DNA of 15,893 nucleotides from Scatosoma sp045652965 (GCA_045652965.1 JAZOLI010000119.1:1-15893); one strand, 5' to 3'. Positions 5,962-14,248 are shown, counted from the stretch's first letter. Notes: a model not told the origin generated them from the letters alone. Made by a program: numbers and translations.

Positions 5962-7209
5962 TTATAAACCTAATTTTTCAAAGAAATCGGGGAAAGAGAT
6001 TGCACAGCATTCGGGCCGATAAATTTCCCCGCCCTTTTCCGACGCAATCAAGCCCACCGCCGCCGTCATAGCAATTCTATGATCGAGATAGCTATCCACG
6101 TTTCCGCCGACAAGCTTTTTCTTACCACGAATGATGAAGCCATCGGGAAGCTCTTCACAATCGCCGCCGATCGCGCGGATAAGCTCCGCCGTCGTCTTGA
6201 TCCGATCGCTCTCTTTCACGCGCAATTCTTTCGCGCCCGTGATACGGCTTTCGCCGTCGGCAAACGCACAGCAAAGCGCCACAAGCGGCAATTCGTCGAT
6301 CATAGCAGGCACGTCCCTTGCCGTGAGCTCAATCGCTTGCATATGCGATTTTTCAACGAGCACGTCTGCGGTTTCTTCGCCGCCCGACACACGCCTATTA
6401 AGCAAGCTATACTGCACGCCCAAGCGATCAAACGCCGTTAAAATACCCGTGCGAGTGGGATTGACGCCCACGTTTTTACAAAGCGTTTTCCCCTTCAATG
6501 CGCCAAGCGCCATAAAATATGCCGCGGAAGAAATGTCGGCAGGCACGCACACGTCCACAGCTTTGAGCGTGCTACGCTTCACCGTCACTTCGTTTCCATT
6601 CACTTGAATATCCGCGCCCATCGCCGCAAGCATACGCTCCGTGTGATCACGCGATTTGACAGGCTCTAAAACGGTGGTTTCTCCGCTTGCGGAAATGCCC
6701 GCAAGAAGCACCGCGCTTTTCACCTGCGCCGAAGAAATTTTAAGCTCCACGCTCGCGCCGCAAAGCTCACGCGGCGATACGTATACGGGCGCATGTCCGT
6801 CCGTCGTTTTGATGTCCGCGCCCAAAAGCGAAAGCGGCTCGGCAACGCGGTTCATGGGTCTTGACGACAACGATTCGTCGCCATATAATTTCGCATCAAT
6901 GCCTTTTCCTGCCGCAAAGCCCGTCAAAAGGCGAATGGTCGTGCCCGAGTTTCCGCAGTTAAGTTCTTTGCCGCGACGGAAATGCGGTGTGCCGATCACG
7001 CGAAGCGTCGTGCCATCGACTTCAATTTTCGCGCCAAGCGAGCGCATACAACTGCACGTTGATAAACAATCTTCGCCCATAAGTGCGTTCGTGATCGTCG
7101 CTTCTCCTTCCGCGCCGCCGCCAAGCATAATCGCGCGGTGGGTGATCGATTTATCGCCAGGGAGTTCAAATTCGCCTTCAAAGCTCGTTATCGGAGTTAT
7201 TGATCGCAT
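5962..7209 (-). CDS. aroA: EPSP synthase, class II-like
   Basis: Sixth pathway step: joins shikimate 3-phosphate and phosphoenolpyruvate to give EPSP. It is 415 residues. Motifs are LPGDKSITHR (17-25), GNSGTT (86-91), SSRPMNR (115-121), SAQVKSA (160-166), RDHTE (187-191), NPTR (250-253), the catalytic Asp 305 in MIDELP, KESDR (332-336) and LDHRIAM (375-381). GDKS, SAQVK, RDHTE and NPTR together fit the class II group, known for low glyphosate sensitivity; actual tolerance here is inference. The ATG at 7209 lies inside aroB (13-nt overlap) and follows GGGAGGGG at about 7 nt, which fixes the start and implies translational coupling. Confidence 0.96.
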   Translation of the reverse strand: MRSITPITSFEGEFELPGDKSITHRAIMLGGGAEGEATITNALMGEDCLSTCSCMRSLGAKIEVDGTTLRVIGTPHFRRGKELNCGNSGTTIRLLTGFAAGKGIDAKLYGDESLSSRPMNRVAEPLSLLGADIKTTDGHAPVYVSPRELCGASVELKISSAQVKSAVLLAGISASGETTVLEPVKSRDHTERMLAAMGADIQVNGNEVTVKRSTLKAVDVCVPADISSAAYFMALGALKGKTLCKNVGVNPTRTGILTAFDRLGVQYSLLNRRVSGGEETADVLVEKSHMQAIELTARDVPAMIDELPLVALCCAFADGESRITGAKELRVKESDRIKTTAELIRAIGGDCEELPDGFIIRGKKKLVGGNVDSYLDHRIAMTAAVGLIASEKGGEIYRPECCAISFPDFFEKLGL

Positions 7210-8267
7210 ACCTGCCCCTCCCGTTTAAAATCTAAAATCGCATTTTCCAAAGCCTTTTGATATTCTTCAAATGACAACGCCCACACCGTCCATTCGTTTT
7301 TAGCTTTTGCCACCGACATCACAATCTTTTGATCGTCGGCGTTCTTTTTATCCGATTTTGCTTTTTGCGCAATCGCGTTCACGTTAGAAAGATCAAGCGT
7401 GGAAACGGGCGCAACGTTTAAAGCGCGTTTAACGATGGCAAGCAAGCGCTCGCCGTAAGCTTTTTCGCAAACGCCCGCATTGATTGCCATATTTGTTTCC
7501 AACCACGTTCCGTATAACACGCATTCACCGTGGGAAAGCCCGCTTGAAAGCTCGATCGCGTGCCCTGTCGTATGCCCAACGTTGAGCGATTTTCTCTCGC
7601 CACTTTCCTTTTCGTCACGTTGCACCACGCCTGCTTTATGCTCGATACAAGCGGATATAAGATTTTCTATCTCGTTAAAGCCCTTTTCAAGGCAATCAAA
7701 AATTTCGCCGTTCAAAGCCGCGTATTTAACAATTTCTCCCAAACCGCACTTCATCTCGCGCGAGGGCAAGGTTTTTAAAAACGCAGGATCAACAAGCACT
7801 TCTTGCGGCTGATAAAAAGCACCGACAACGTTTTTTACACCGCCAAGATCGATTGCCGTTTTGCCGCCCACACTGCTATCCACCTGTGCAAGCAACGTCG
7901 TAGGAATTTGCACGCAGGAAATGCCGCGCATATAAAGCGCCGCTGCAAGCCCACCTATATCACCGCTCACGCCGCCGCCAACCGCAAACAAACGAGAAGT
8001 GCGATGCAAACCCGCCGCCGACATTTTCTCTAAAATCGCTTGCAAGGAAGCAAAATTTTTATATTCTTCTCCTGCAGGAAGCACGAAAATTTCTACGCCG
8101 TTAAAATATTGCGCGAAAAAATCGCCGTATAACGCGTGAACGTTGCTATCCGTTACGACAAAGCATTTTACGCCGCTTGTCAAAGCGGGCAGGCGCGTTT
8201 TAATCGCGTCCGTGCCGATATAAATTTTGCTCGCCGTGCTTGGCGTGTTTAAAGAAATCACTTGCAT
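7197..8267 (-). CDS. aroB: 3-Dehydroquinate synthase
   Basis: Second pathway step: converts DAHP to 3-dehydroquinate with bound NAD+ and a divalent metal. It is 356 residues, normal length. The NAD loop is GGGVSGDIGG (97-106), followed by the substrate segment PTTLLAQVDSSVGGKTAID (122-140). Metal ligands are E178 in GLGEIVKY, H232 in NVGHTTGHA (with H236 nearby) and H246 in LSHGE. The ribosome site GGAG lies 6 nt before the ATG, in the 13-nt gap behind aroC. The last codons double as the ribosome site and first codons of aroA. No domain is missing. Confidence 0.97.
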   Translation of the reverse strand: MQVISLNTPSTASKIYIGTDAIKTRLPALTSGVKCFVVTDSNVHALYGDFFAQYFNGVEIFVLPAGEEYKNFASLQAILEKMSAAGLHRTSRLFAVGGGVSGDIGGLAAALYMRGISCVQIPTTLLAQVDSSVGGKTAIDLGGVKNVVGAFYQPQEVLVDPAFLKTLPSREMKCGLGEIVKYAALNGEIFDCLEKGFNEIENLISACIEHKAGVVQRDEKESGERKSLNVGHTTGHAIELSSGLSHGECVLYGTWLETNMAINAGVCEKAYGERLLAIVKRALNVAPVSTLDLSNVNAIAQKAKSDKKNADDQKIVMSVAKAKNEWTVWALSFEEYQKALENAILDFKREGQVCDQ

Positions 8268-8280
8268 GTTTCGCTCCGTT

Positions 8281-9420
8281 TTAAGCCAGCCTATCGTAGC
8301 GTTCTTTCACTTCCGCTATCGTATCGCCGCCAAGGCGTTTGCAAACGGCGTCCGCAATTACTTGCGCCACAACCGCTTCCGCTATCACTTCCAAGGCAAA
8401 AATCGCACAAACGTCGCTTCGCTCAGAAGCCGCCGTCGCTTGTTCTTTCGTGATATAATCAATCGTTTTTAAACCTTTCATAAGCGTGGGGATAGGTTTC
8501 ATTGCCACGGAAATCACAATCTCTTCGCCGTTGGACATGCCACCTTCGATCCCGCCTGCGCGGTTGGTTTCCCGATAATATCCCTTGCTTTCGTTATAAA
8601 AAATTTCGTCGTGCACGTCTTTTCCGCTCGTTTTGCCTACGTTAAAGCCCATGCCAAACGCAACACCTTTCACCGCTTGAATACTCATAAGCCCTTGCGC
8701 AAGGTTCGCATCCAATTTTTCCGCATACGTCATCACACTACCGAATCCGCTCTTCAAGCCTTTCACGCGAATTTCCACAACGCCGCCAGCCGTATCGCCC
8801 GCCTTTTTCAATTCGTCAATCTTCTCTTTTGCAAGCTTTTGCGCGAGCTCGTCCAGCACACCGGTATCCGTTTCTTTGGCCTTTGCAAGCTCGTCAAACG
8901 TATATCCGCCTTGATCTTTCACACCGCAAATTTCTTTTACGTAGCCTGCAATTTCAACGCCGAGCGCGGATAAATATTGTTTATAAACGCTCCCAGCAGC
9001 CACGCGGATTGCCGTTTCTCGTGCGGAAGCGCGCTCTAAAACGTTTCGCGCATCTGACCACGCAAATTTCAAAACACCCGTTAAATCGGCGTGTCCAGGG
9101 CGAACTTTCGTCAAGCTTTTGGCTTGCATTGCCTTTTCATCGCAAGCTCCGCTTGACATAGTGTTTTCCCAATTTTCAAAATCCTTATTATAAATGCAAA
9201 GGGTAAGCGGACTTCCAAGCGTTTCGCCGTTTCTTGCGCCCGTTAAAATTTCCACCACGTCGCGCTCAATCTTTTGCCGCCCGCCACGACCATAGCCGCT
9301 TTGACGAAGCGCAAGCTCTTGGTTGATTTTTTGAGCATCCAGCTTTAAATGCGCTGGCAACCCTTCTATAATCGCTACAAGCGCCTTGCCGTGCGATTCT
9401 CCTGCCGTCGTTAATTTCAT
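8281..9420 (-). CDS. aroC: Chorismate synthase
   Basis: Last pathway step: removes phosphate from EPSP to give chorismate, using reduced FMN. It is 379 residues, with the family signatures GESHGKALVAIIEGLPA (7-23) including His 10, GYGRGGRQ (about 42-49), RPGHADLTG, and DARNVLERASARETA in the central region, and GIEGGMSNGE in the second half. It opens the aro run: AAGGAG lies about 6 nt before the ATG, and only 15 nt separate it from the clpC stop, too little for a terminator or a usual promoter. It is therefore probably read from the clpC transcript, although a promoter inside the clpC 3' end cannot be excluded. Confidence 0.97.
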   Translation of the reverse strand: MKLTTAGESHGKALVAIIEGLPAHLKLDAQKINQELALRQSGYGRGGRQKIERDVVEILTGARNGETLGSPLTLCIYNKDFENWENTMSSGACDEKAMQAKSLTKVRPGHADLTGVLKFAWSDARNVLERASARETAIRVAAGSVYKQYLSALGVEIAGYVKEICGVKDQGGYTFDELAKAKETDTGVLDELAQKLAKEKIDELKKAGDTAGGVVEIRVKGLKSGFGSVMTYAEKLDANLAQGLMSIQAVKGVAFGMGFNVGKTSGKDVHDEIFYNESKGYYRETNRAGGIEGGMSNGEEIVISVAMKPIPTLMKGLKTIDYITKEQATAASERSDVCAIFALEVIAEAVVAQVIADAVCKRLGGDTIAEVKERYDRLA

Positions 9421-9435
9421 AACGTTCTCCTTATT

Positions 9436-12045
9436 TTAGTTCCCTGCGGAAAACACAAATTCTCCGCCCACGAAATCCACCGTCACACGGCCACCGCCAC
9501 GTACTTTCCCAAGCAAAATCGCTTCGGAGAGCCGATCTTCTATGCGGCGTTGAATGACGCGTTTTAAAGGTCTTGCGCCGTATTGCGGGTCATAACCTTC
9601 TTTGACAAGCGCTTTAAGCGCGTTTTCGGTTACGGTAAGCGTCACGCCGCGTTGCTCGGACAAACGCTTTGCAAGCGACGAAACAATCTTTCCGCCGATC
9701 CTTGTCAAATCCGATTCCGTCAAGCGATGGAACACGATCACGTCGTCCATGCGGTTTAAAAATTCCGGTTTAAACTTCTCTTTCAAGGCTTTCGTGATGT
9801 TCTCTTTCATCGCTTCATATTGTTTCGCACCCGTTTCTTCGCCACCGCGTTTATCGTCATCGCCTGACCCAAAGCCGTAAACGCCCGTCTTTTCCGCTTG
9901 CGCAACTGCCGCGCCAGCGTTGGACGTGAGAATAATCACCGCGTTTTTAAAGCTTACCGTTCTGCCTTTGCTATCCGTCAAACGCCCGTCGTCAAGAATT
10001 TGAAGCAACAAATTAAACACGTCGGGATGCGCCTTTTCAATTTCGTCGAAAAGCACCACGCTATAAGGATTTGTGCGCACTTTATCGGTGAGATGCCCCG
10101 TTTGCAAATCGTCGTAGCCAACGTAGCCAGGGGGCGTACCAATCAATTTAGAAACCGATTGTTTTTCCATATATTCGCTCATATCTAGACGAATCATCTG
10201 TTCTTCCGAGCCGAACATAGCTTCCGCAAGTGCCTTGCAAAGGTCGGTTTTACCAACACCCGTCGGACCAACAAAAATAAACGAGCCTATGGGCTTAGAC
10301 GGATCTTTCAAACCCGCTCTTGCACGGCGAATGGCTTTCGACACCGCGCTCACCGCTTCGTTTTGACCGATAATGCGCTTGTGCAAATCTTCTTCCAAAC
10401 GCATAAGCTTTTCGCCTTCTTCCTTGGTGATATTGTTAAGCGGGATTTTCATGCGCGCACTCACGATGGCCGCCACCTGTTCTTTCCCGATAGCCGATCT
10501 ACCATCGGTAAGGATAAGGGGTGCTTGTGCTCGCTTTAACGCAAACAATTTTTCCTGCGCATATTTTAAATTTTCAAAAGCCGCCGTAGCAAGTGCAAAT
10601 TCGCCGCGACGTTCACGAAGCTTGCGCTCCGTTTCGTAAGCCTCAATTTCTTTTTCAAGCTCTTTAATTTCCGCGCCGCCGTCTTCCAAAATACGCACGC
10701 GCGCCGCCGCTTCATCGATCAAATCGATCGCCTTATCGGGCAAAAAACGATCGGTAATATAGCGAGAAGAAAGCTTCACCGCCGCTTCAATCGCTTCATC
10801 TGTGATCGCAATGCCGTGATGCGCTTCGTATTTTTTACGCAAGCCTTTTAAAATGGAAATGGCATCCGCTTCCGACGGCTCTTCCACGTAAACGGGCGTA
10901 AATCTGCGCTCTAACGCGCTATCTTTTTCGATATATTTTCTATATTCTTCAATCGTCGTTGCGCCAACCACTTGCAAATCGCCACGTGCAAGCATAGGCT
11001 TTAAAATGTTCGCCGCATCCATGCCGTTATCCGACGACGAGCCTGCACCCACGATGGTGTGGATTTCGTCGATAAACAACACCACGTCGCCATCTTCCAT
11101 CACCGCGCCCATCAAATCTTTCAAGCGTTCTTCAAAATCCCCGCGATAGCGTGCACCTGCAAGCATACCTGGAAGATCAACGGAGAACACCGTTTTGTTG
11201 AAAAGTTGTTCGGGAACGTCGCCGTCCACGATCATTTGGGAAAGCCCTTCCACAATCGCGCTTTTACCAACACCTGGCTCACCGATCAAAACAGGATTGT
11301 TTTTCATGCGTCTAGAAAGCACTTGCACAACCTTTTCTATCTCTTTTTTGCGCCCAATCACGGGATCGATTTTACCGCGGCGCGCACGTTCCGTCATGTC
11401 TATTCCGTACGCCGCAAGCTTTTCCACCGCCGCGCTCTTTTTAGGCTCTGCCGCAAAGGCGTTGCCACGCTCTAAGGTGGTGGAACGTTTTTCCACCACT
11501 TGCATCGATTGTTCCGATTGCGCCCCACTTTTTTGAGCTCCACCATTTCCCGAATAATCTTGTTTCAGTGGATCTGTTTCAACGCTTTCTTCCTGCAAAT
11601 CGCCAAACGCTTGCTTGTGTTTGAGCGCAATGAGCGCGCTTTTCGTTTTCTCTTTGAGGGCTTGCACGTCGACAAACCGTTTCAAAAGCGCCACGGCAAA
11701 ACAATCTTCCGTTTCCAAAATCGCATAGAGCATATGCGCCGTGCCTGCTTGCGTTTCCGTTTCTTCGGATAAGAGCACAGCCCGATCGTACATTTTTTGC
11801 GTTCGGGGCGTCAACCCATCATAATTTGATTTTTTATCTAATTTTTTGAAGAGAATTTCGCCGTATTCCTTCGCCGAGACCCCTTCGCGGGTCAAAATTC
11901 CATACGCGCTACATTCGGGCAAGCACAAAAATGCGTAGATAAAATGCTCGCTACCTACGTACCGCGTTTCCTGTTCCGCGCTGATTTCATTCGCCATTTT
12001 CAACGCTTTTCTGAAATTTTCCGAAGCTCTCGTTAAAGGATACAT
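9436..12045 (-). CDS. clpC: ClpC AAA+ unfoldase, ClpP partner
   Basis: ATP-driven unfoldase that feeds proteins, including arginine-phosphorylated ones, to ClpP. It is 869 residues. The N-terminal Clp repeat domain (about 1-140) is quite divergent. A polar linker follows (about 150-200). D1 has Walker A GEPGVGKS (255-262), pore loop GARYRG (297-302) and Walker B VVLFIDE (321-327). A short middle domain around 457-505 fits ClpC better than ClpB. D2 has GPTGVGKT (593-600), VVLFDE (663-668), LNRMD (763-767) and sensor-2 GARP (823-826). YGF at 723-725 sits where ClpP-binding tripeptides (LGF/VGF) lie, so ClpP docking looks kept. The loop after GYVGYDD has two more residues than the common form. 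GGGAG lies 5 nt before the start; mcsB ends 22 nt upstream. Confidence 0.95.
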   Translation of the reverse strand: MYPLTRASENFRKALKMANEISAEQETRYVGSEHFIYAFLCLPECSAYGILTREGVSAKEYGEILFKKLDKKSNYDGLTPRTQKMYDRAVLLSEETETQAGTAHMLYAILETEDCFAVALLKRFVDVQALKEKTKSALIALKHKQAFGDLQEESVETDPLKQDYSGNGGAQKSGAQSEQSMQVVEKRSTTLERGNAFAAEPKKSAAVEKLAAYGIDMTERARRGKIDPVIGRKKEIEKVVQVLSRRMKNNPVLIGEPGVGKSAIVEGLSQMIVDGDVPEQLFNKTVFSVDLPGMLAGARYRGDFEERLKDLMGAVMEDGDVVLFIDEIHTIVGAGSSSDNGMDAANILKPMLARGDLQVVGATTIEEYRKYIEKDSALERRFTPVYVEEPSEADAISILKGLRKKYEAHHGIAITDEAIEAAVKLSSRYITDRFLPDKAIDLIDEAAARVRILEDGGAEIKELEKEIEAYETERKLRERRGEFALATAAFENLKYAQEKLFALKRAQAPLILTDGRSAIGKEQVAAIVSARMKIPLNNITKEEGEKLMRLEEDLHKRIIGQNEAVSAVSKAIRRARAGLKDPSKPIGSFIFVGPTGVGKTDLCKALAEAMFGSEEQMIRLDMSEYMEKQSVSKLIGTPPGYVGYDDLQTGHLTDKVRTNPYSVVLFDEIEKAHPDVFNLLLQILDDGRLTDSKGRTVSFKNAVIILTSNAGAAVAQAEKTGVYGFGSGDDDKRGGEETGAKQYEAMKENITKALKEKFKPEFLNRMDDVIVFHRLTESDLTRIGGKIVSSLAKRLSEQRGVTLTVTENALKALVKEGYDPQYGARPLKRVIQRRIEDRLSEAILLGKVRGGGRVTVDFVGGEFVFSAGN

Positions 12046-12067
12046 ATTTTCTCCCTTTATCTGTTTT

Positions 12068-13093
12068 TTAGTTAGATCTTACCACAAGTTCAGGCAACAC
12101 TTGATGCACAATCTCCGCGCGCGCAAGGTCGCATTCATATTCGCTCATGCCGCGAAGCCCATTTTCCAAACGGAAAGATGCAGAACGCATTTTCGCGATG
12201 AAATCGTTCAAATCTTGCACGTTTCTTGCCTTGAAAAAGCCAAGCGCAACGCCGAGTTTGATTTTCACCATACCCGCCGTCAACTCTTTAAGCGGCAGCA
12301 CCGCGCAATTTGTCAGCGTTCCAAACGCTCGTAAACACTCGTCGCGAAGTGGAATTTTGTCCGTTTCGAGCATCTTTTCACGCGCCCGAATTTCCAAATC
12401 GCAAAGGGTCATCGTCATGCGTACCATTTGATCCAAAATATCGCTTTCCGATTGCCCAAGCGTGCGTTCGTTGCTCACTTGATAGCTATATCCTTCCGCC
12501 GCCGTGCCTTCGCCAAACACACCGCGAACGGTCAAACCGCCTGCTTTTAAGGTGGGCAAAAAGCTTTTCAGCTCGTTGCTTTTGGCAAGCCCCGGCAAAA
12601 ACATCATCACCGAAGCGCGCATACCCGTGCCCAAATTGCTCGGACACGCCGTTAAATAACCAAGCTTTTGATCGTAGGCAAAATCAAGCCTCTCACCAAG
12701 CGCTTCGTCGATGGCGCTAACGTGCTCATACGCCTTGTAAAGATCGAAGCCTTTATAAATATACTGTTCACGCAAATGATCTTCTTCGTTGACCATAATC
12801 GAAGTGGACCGATCGGCAGATAAAAACGCCGCCGCAAGCCCCTTTTTCCGAATGAGCGCAGGGCTGATCAAATGTTGCTCTTGTAATAGCGTTGCTTCTT
12901 CGCGCGTGATTTTGCCAATGTCGTATTTTTCAAAATCGTCCAGCTCTTTCAAGCCGTTTTCAATCAAATACACCACTTCGCTTGCAAGCTGTTCATCCAA
13001 CTTTTCAGGAAATGGATACGCGGCAAGGTTTCTCGCCAAACGGATACGCGTGGAAGTTACGGTTGTTTGAATGAATGCGGGCGCTTGCGCCAT
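12068..13093 (-). CDS. mcsB: Protein-arginine kinase McsB
   Basis: Phosphoarginine-forming kinase related to creatine/arginine kinases; in Bacillus it tags proteins for ClpCP. It is 341 residues, slightly short. Motifs are STRIRLARN (14-22, nucleotide phosphate binding), VNEEDHLR (101-108) with the catalytic acid, CPSNLGTGMR (150-159) with the conserved Cys, GEGTAAEG and NERTLGQSE (208-216). Near the C-terminus CDLARA (321-326) stands where the RDxxRA motif of the allosteric phosphoarginine pocket is expected, with Cys in place of the first Arg. The start at 13093 has GAGGAGG 7 nt upstream. The gene overlaps mcsA by 37 nt, and its ribosome site is inside mcsA. Confidence 0.95.
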   Translation of the reverse strand: MAQAPAFIQTTVTSTRIRLARNLAAYPFPEKLDEQLASEVVYLIENGLKELDDFEKYDIGKITREEATLLQEQHLISPALIRKKGLAAAFLSADRSTSIMVNEEDHLREQYIYKGFDLYKAYEHVSAIDEALGERLDFAYDQKLGYLTACPSNLGTGMRASVMMFLPGLAKSNELKSFLPTLKAGGLTVRGVFGEGTAAEGYSYQVSNERTLGQSESDILDQMVRMTMTLCDLEIRAREKMLETDKIPLRDECLRAFGTLTNCAVLPLKELTAGMVKIKLGVALGFFKARNVQDLNDFIAKMRSASFRLENGLRGMSEYECDLARAEIVHQVLPELVVRSN

Positions 13094-13542
13094 ACGTAAT
13101 CCTCCTCTAAAACCCCTTCCTGTAAAGCGGAAAGCCGCTCCGTGTATGCTCTTGCTGCCTTGAAATCCTTGTGTTTATTCAGCATGCTTACAATCGTTTT
13201 TAATTCTGACGTTCTTCTCGCAAGCTTTTCATATTCGCCGCCATGCGGACGTTTTCCGCAATGTGCCGCACCGCCTTGCATTTTCACGATCACGGGCGCG
13301 AGCGACGTTTCAAAAGCCTGATAGCATTTCGCGCAACCCACCAAATTGCGCTTTTTCAGCTCTTCCTTGCTCGTTCCGCAATAAGGGCAACAATCGGGCG
13401 AAGCTTTCACTTCGTCCGTTTCGGCAACGATAAAAAGACGATGATAACATTCCAAGCAAAAATACTCCGTCGTCTTTTTGCCCTTTTTTATCTCTTCATA
13501 CGTTTTCGTCGCTTGATTTTTTTTACAATGCCCACAAAGCAT
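13057..13542 (-). CDS. mcsA: McsA, zinc-binding activator of McsB
   Basis: Adaptor that binds zinc and activates the McsB kinase. It is 161 residues. Four C-x2-C pairs are visible: C3/C6, C29/C32, C52/C55 and C70/C73, as expected for McsA. HCGKRPHGG (94-102) precedes a C-terminal helical UvrB/UvrC-like segment (about 104-143) in which LNKHKDFKAARAYTERL matches the usual E/K-D-F-x-x-A-A pattern. It starts 18 nt after the XRE regulator with a GGGGGA ribosome site 5 nt before the ATG. Its last 12 codons overlap mcsB in another frame, so the two proteins are likely made in a fixed ratio. In Bacillus the gene before mcsA is ctsR; here it is not. Confidence 0.95.
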   Translation of the reverse strand: MLCGHCKKNQATKTYEEIKKGKKTTEYFCLECYHRLFIVAETDEVKASPDCCPYCGTSKEELKKRNLVGCAKCYQAFETSLAPVIVKMQGGAAHCGKRPHGGEYEKLARRTSELKTIVSMLNKHKDFKAARAYTERLSALQEGVLEEDYVWRKRPHSFKQP

Positions 13543-13560
13543 ACAATTCCCCCAAAACGC

Positions 13561-14181
13561 TTATCTTTTTCGCTTGAATAACGAGCGGAAAAACACCCAA
13601 AAAATTTCTAAAACTTGAAGTGGAATCCCCACCAAGAAGAAGAACCCAAAGCTTGCGTTCTCAAAACACACGCTCAGCGTCGAATATAAGCAAGTGATCG
13701 TCATCCAAATAAGTGTGGAAACCGCCAGTACGTTTACAATCCTATATTTCCAAAGCCCCGTGTACACGATCAAAACGATTGCATTCGCAAAAACCGCATA
13801 TAAAAACACGAGCCACGCCGAAGTATCCGAATCCCAAATGTGAAGCCCCACAAACAAACACGTGGCAACGAGCCAAACAAGCCCGCTCGATAAAAGCATG
13901 ATCCAAACTTGCTTTCCCAAACTTTTTTTCGTTTGCACAATCGGCTCAATCTCTTCGGGCACTTCCCCTTGCACGAGATCGTCGATGGAAACTTGATAGA
14001 GTTTGGAAAGTTCCATCAGCACGTAAACGTCGGGAACGCCACCAGCCGATTCCCATTTTGAAACGGATTTATCCGAATAGTTGATTTTTTCAGCAAGCTC
14101 CGCTTGCGTAAACCCTGCTCTCTTGCGATAATAAATTAAATTTTTTGCAATTTTTTCGTTAATTTCGCGACTATTTTCCAT
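13561..14181 (-). CDS. XRE-family regulator with four predicted membrane helices
   Basis: A 206-residue protein joining a DNA-binding domain to a membrane domain. Residues 10-64 are a Cro/CI-type helix-turn-helix (NLIYYRKRAGFTQAELAEKI, then YSDKSVSKWESAGGVPDV). A linker (about 68-88) is followed by four hydrophobic segments at about 91-115, 122-144, 148-173 and 178-202, ending in the basic tail KRKR. This is a known general architecture in Bacillota, but I cannot assign targets. It is the first gene after a strong promoter and lies 18 nt before mcsA, the place CtsR usually holds. A role in controlling the proteolysis genes from the membrane is a reasonable inference only. No Shine-Dalgarno precedes the ATG, because the -10 box is 6 nt away. 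Confidence 0.9.
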   Translation of the reverse strand: MENSREINEKIAKNLIYYRKRAGFTQAELAEKINYSDKSVSKWESAGGVPDVYVLMELSKLYQVSIDDLVQGEVPEEIEPIVQTKKSLGKQVWIMLLSSGLVWLVATCLFVGLHIWDSDTSAWLVFLYAVFANAIVLIVYTGLWKYRIVNVLAVSTLIWMTITCLYSTLSVCFENASFGFFFLVGIPLQVLEIFWVFFRSLFKRKR

Positions 14182-14216
14182 AATACTATCATATCATTTT
14201 TTTCGTGTTTCGTCAA
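14181..14216 (-). promoter_or_regulatory. Near-consensus sigma-A promoter, apparently leaderless
   Basis: On the minus strand TTGACG (14216-14211), a 17-nt spacer and TATGAT (14193-14188) form a strong promoter, with TG one base before the -10 (TGATATGAT). AGTATT then leads straight to the ATG of the XRE gene at 14181. The predicted transcript starts on or within a base or two of the A of ATG, leaving no room for a ribosome site. It lies just after the proS terminator and is the only clear promoter I see before the long mcs-clp-aro gene run. No CtsR or CIRCE operator is visible around it. Confidence 0.8.
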
Positions 14217-14248
14217 GCGAGTAGCGTAGATTTCCTTTATTTTTAACG

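Noticed and set aside
5962..6010. EPSP synthase lacks the C-terminal Lys that precedes the T-F-P motif in E. coli AroA
   Set aside because: Class II enzymes such as the CP4 type also have a non-Lys residue there (ATSFPEF), so this is expected and not a defect.
6656..7228. Plus-strand open frame of 190 codons opposite aroA
   Set aside because: Antisense shadow of aroA, high in P and S, with no start signal or domain.
14182..14248. CIRCE or CtsR operator in the promoter of the stress genes
   Set aside because: I looked for TTAGCACTC/GAGTGCTAA and for tandem GGTCAAA-type repeats on both strands; neither is present.
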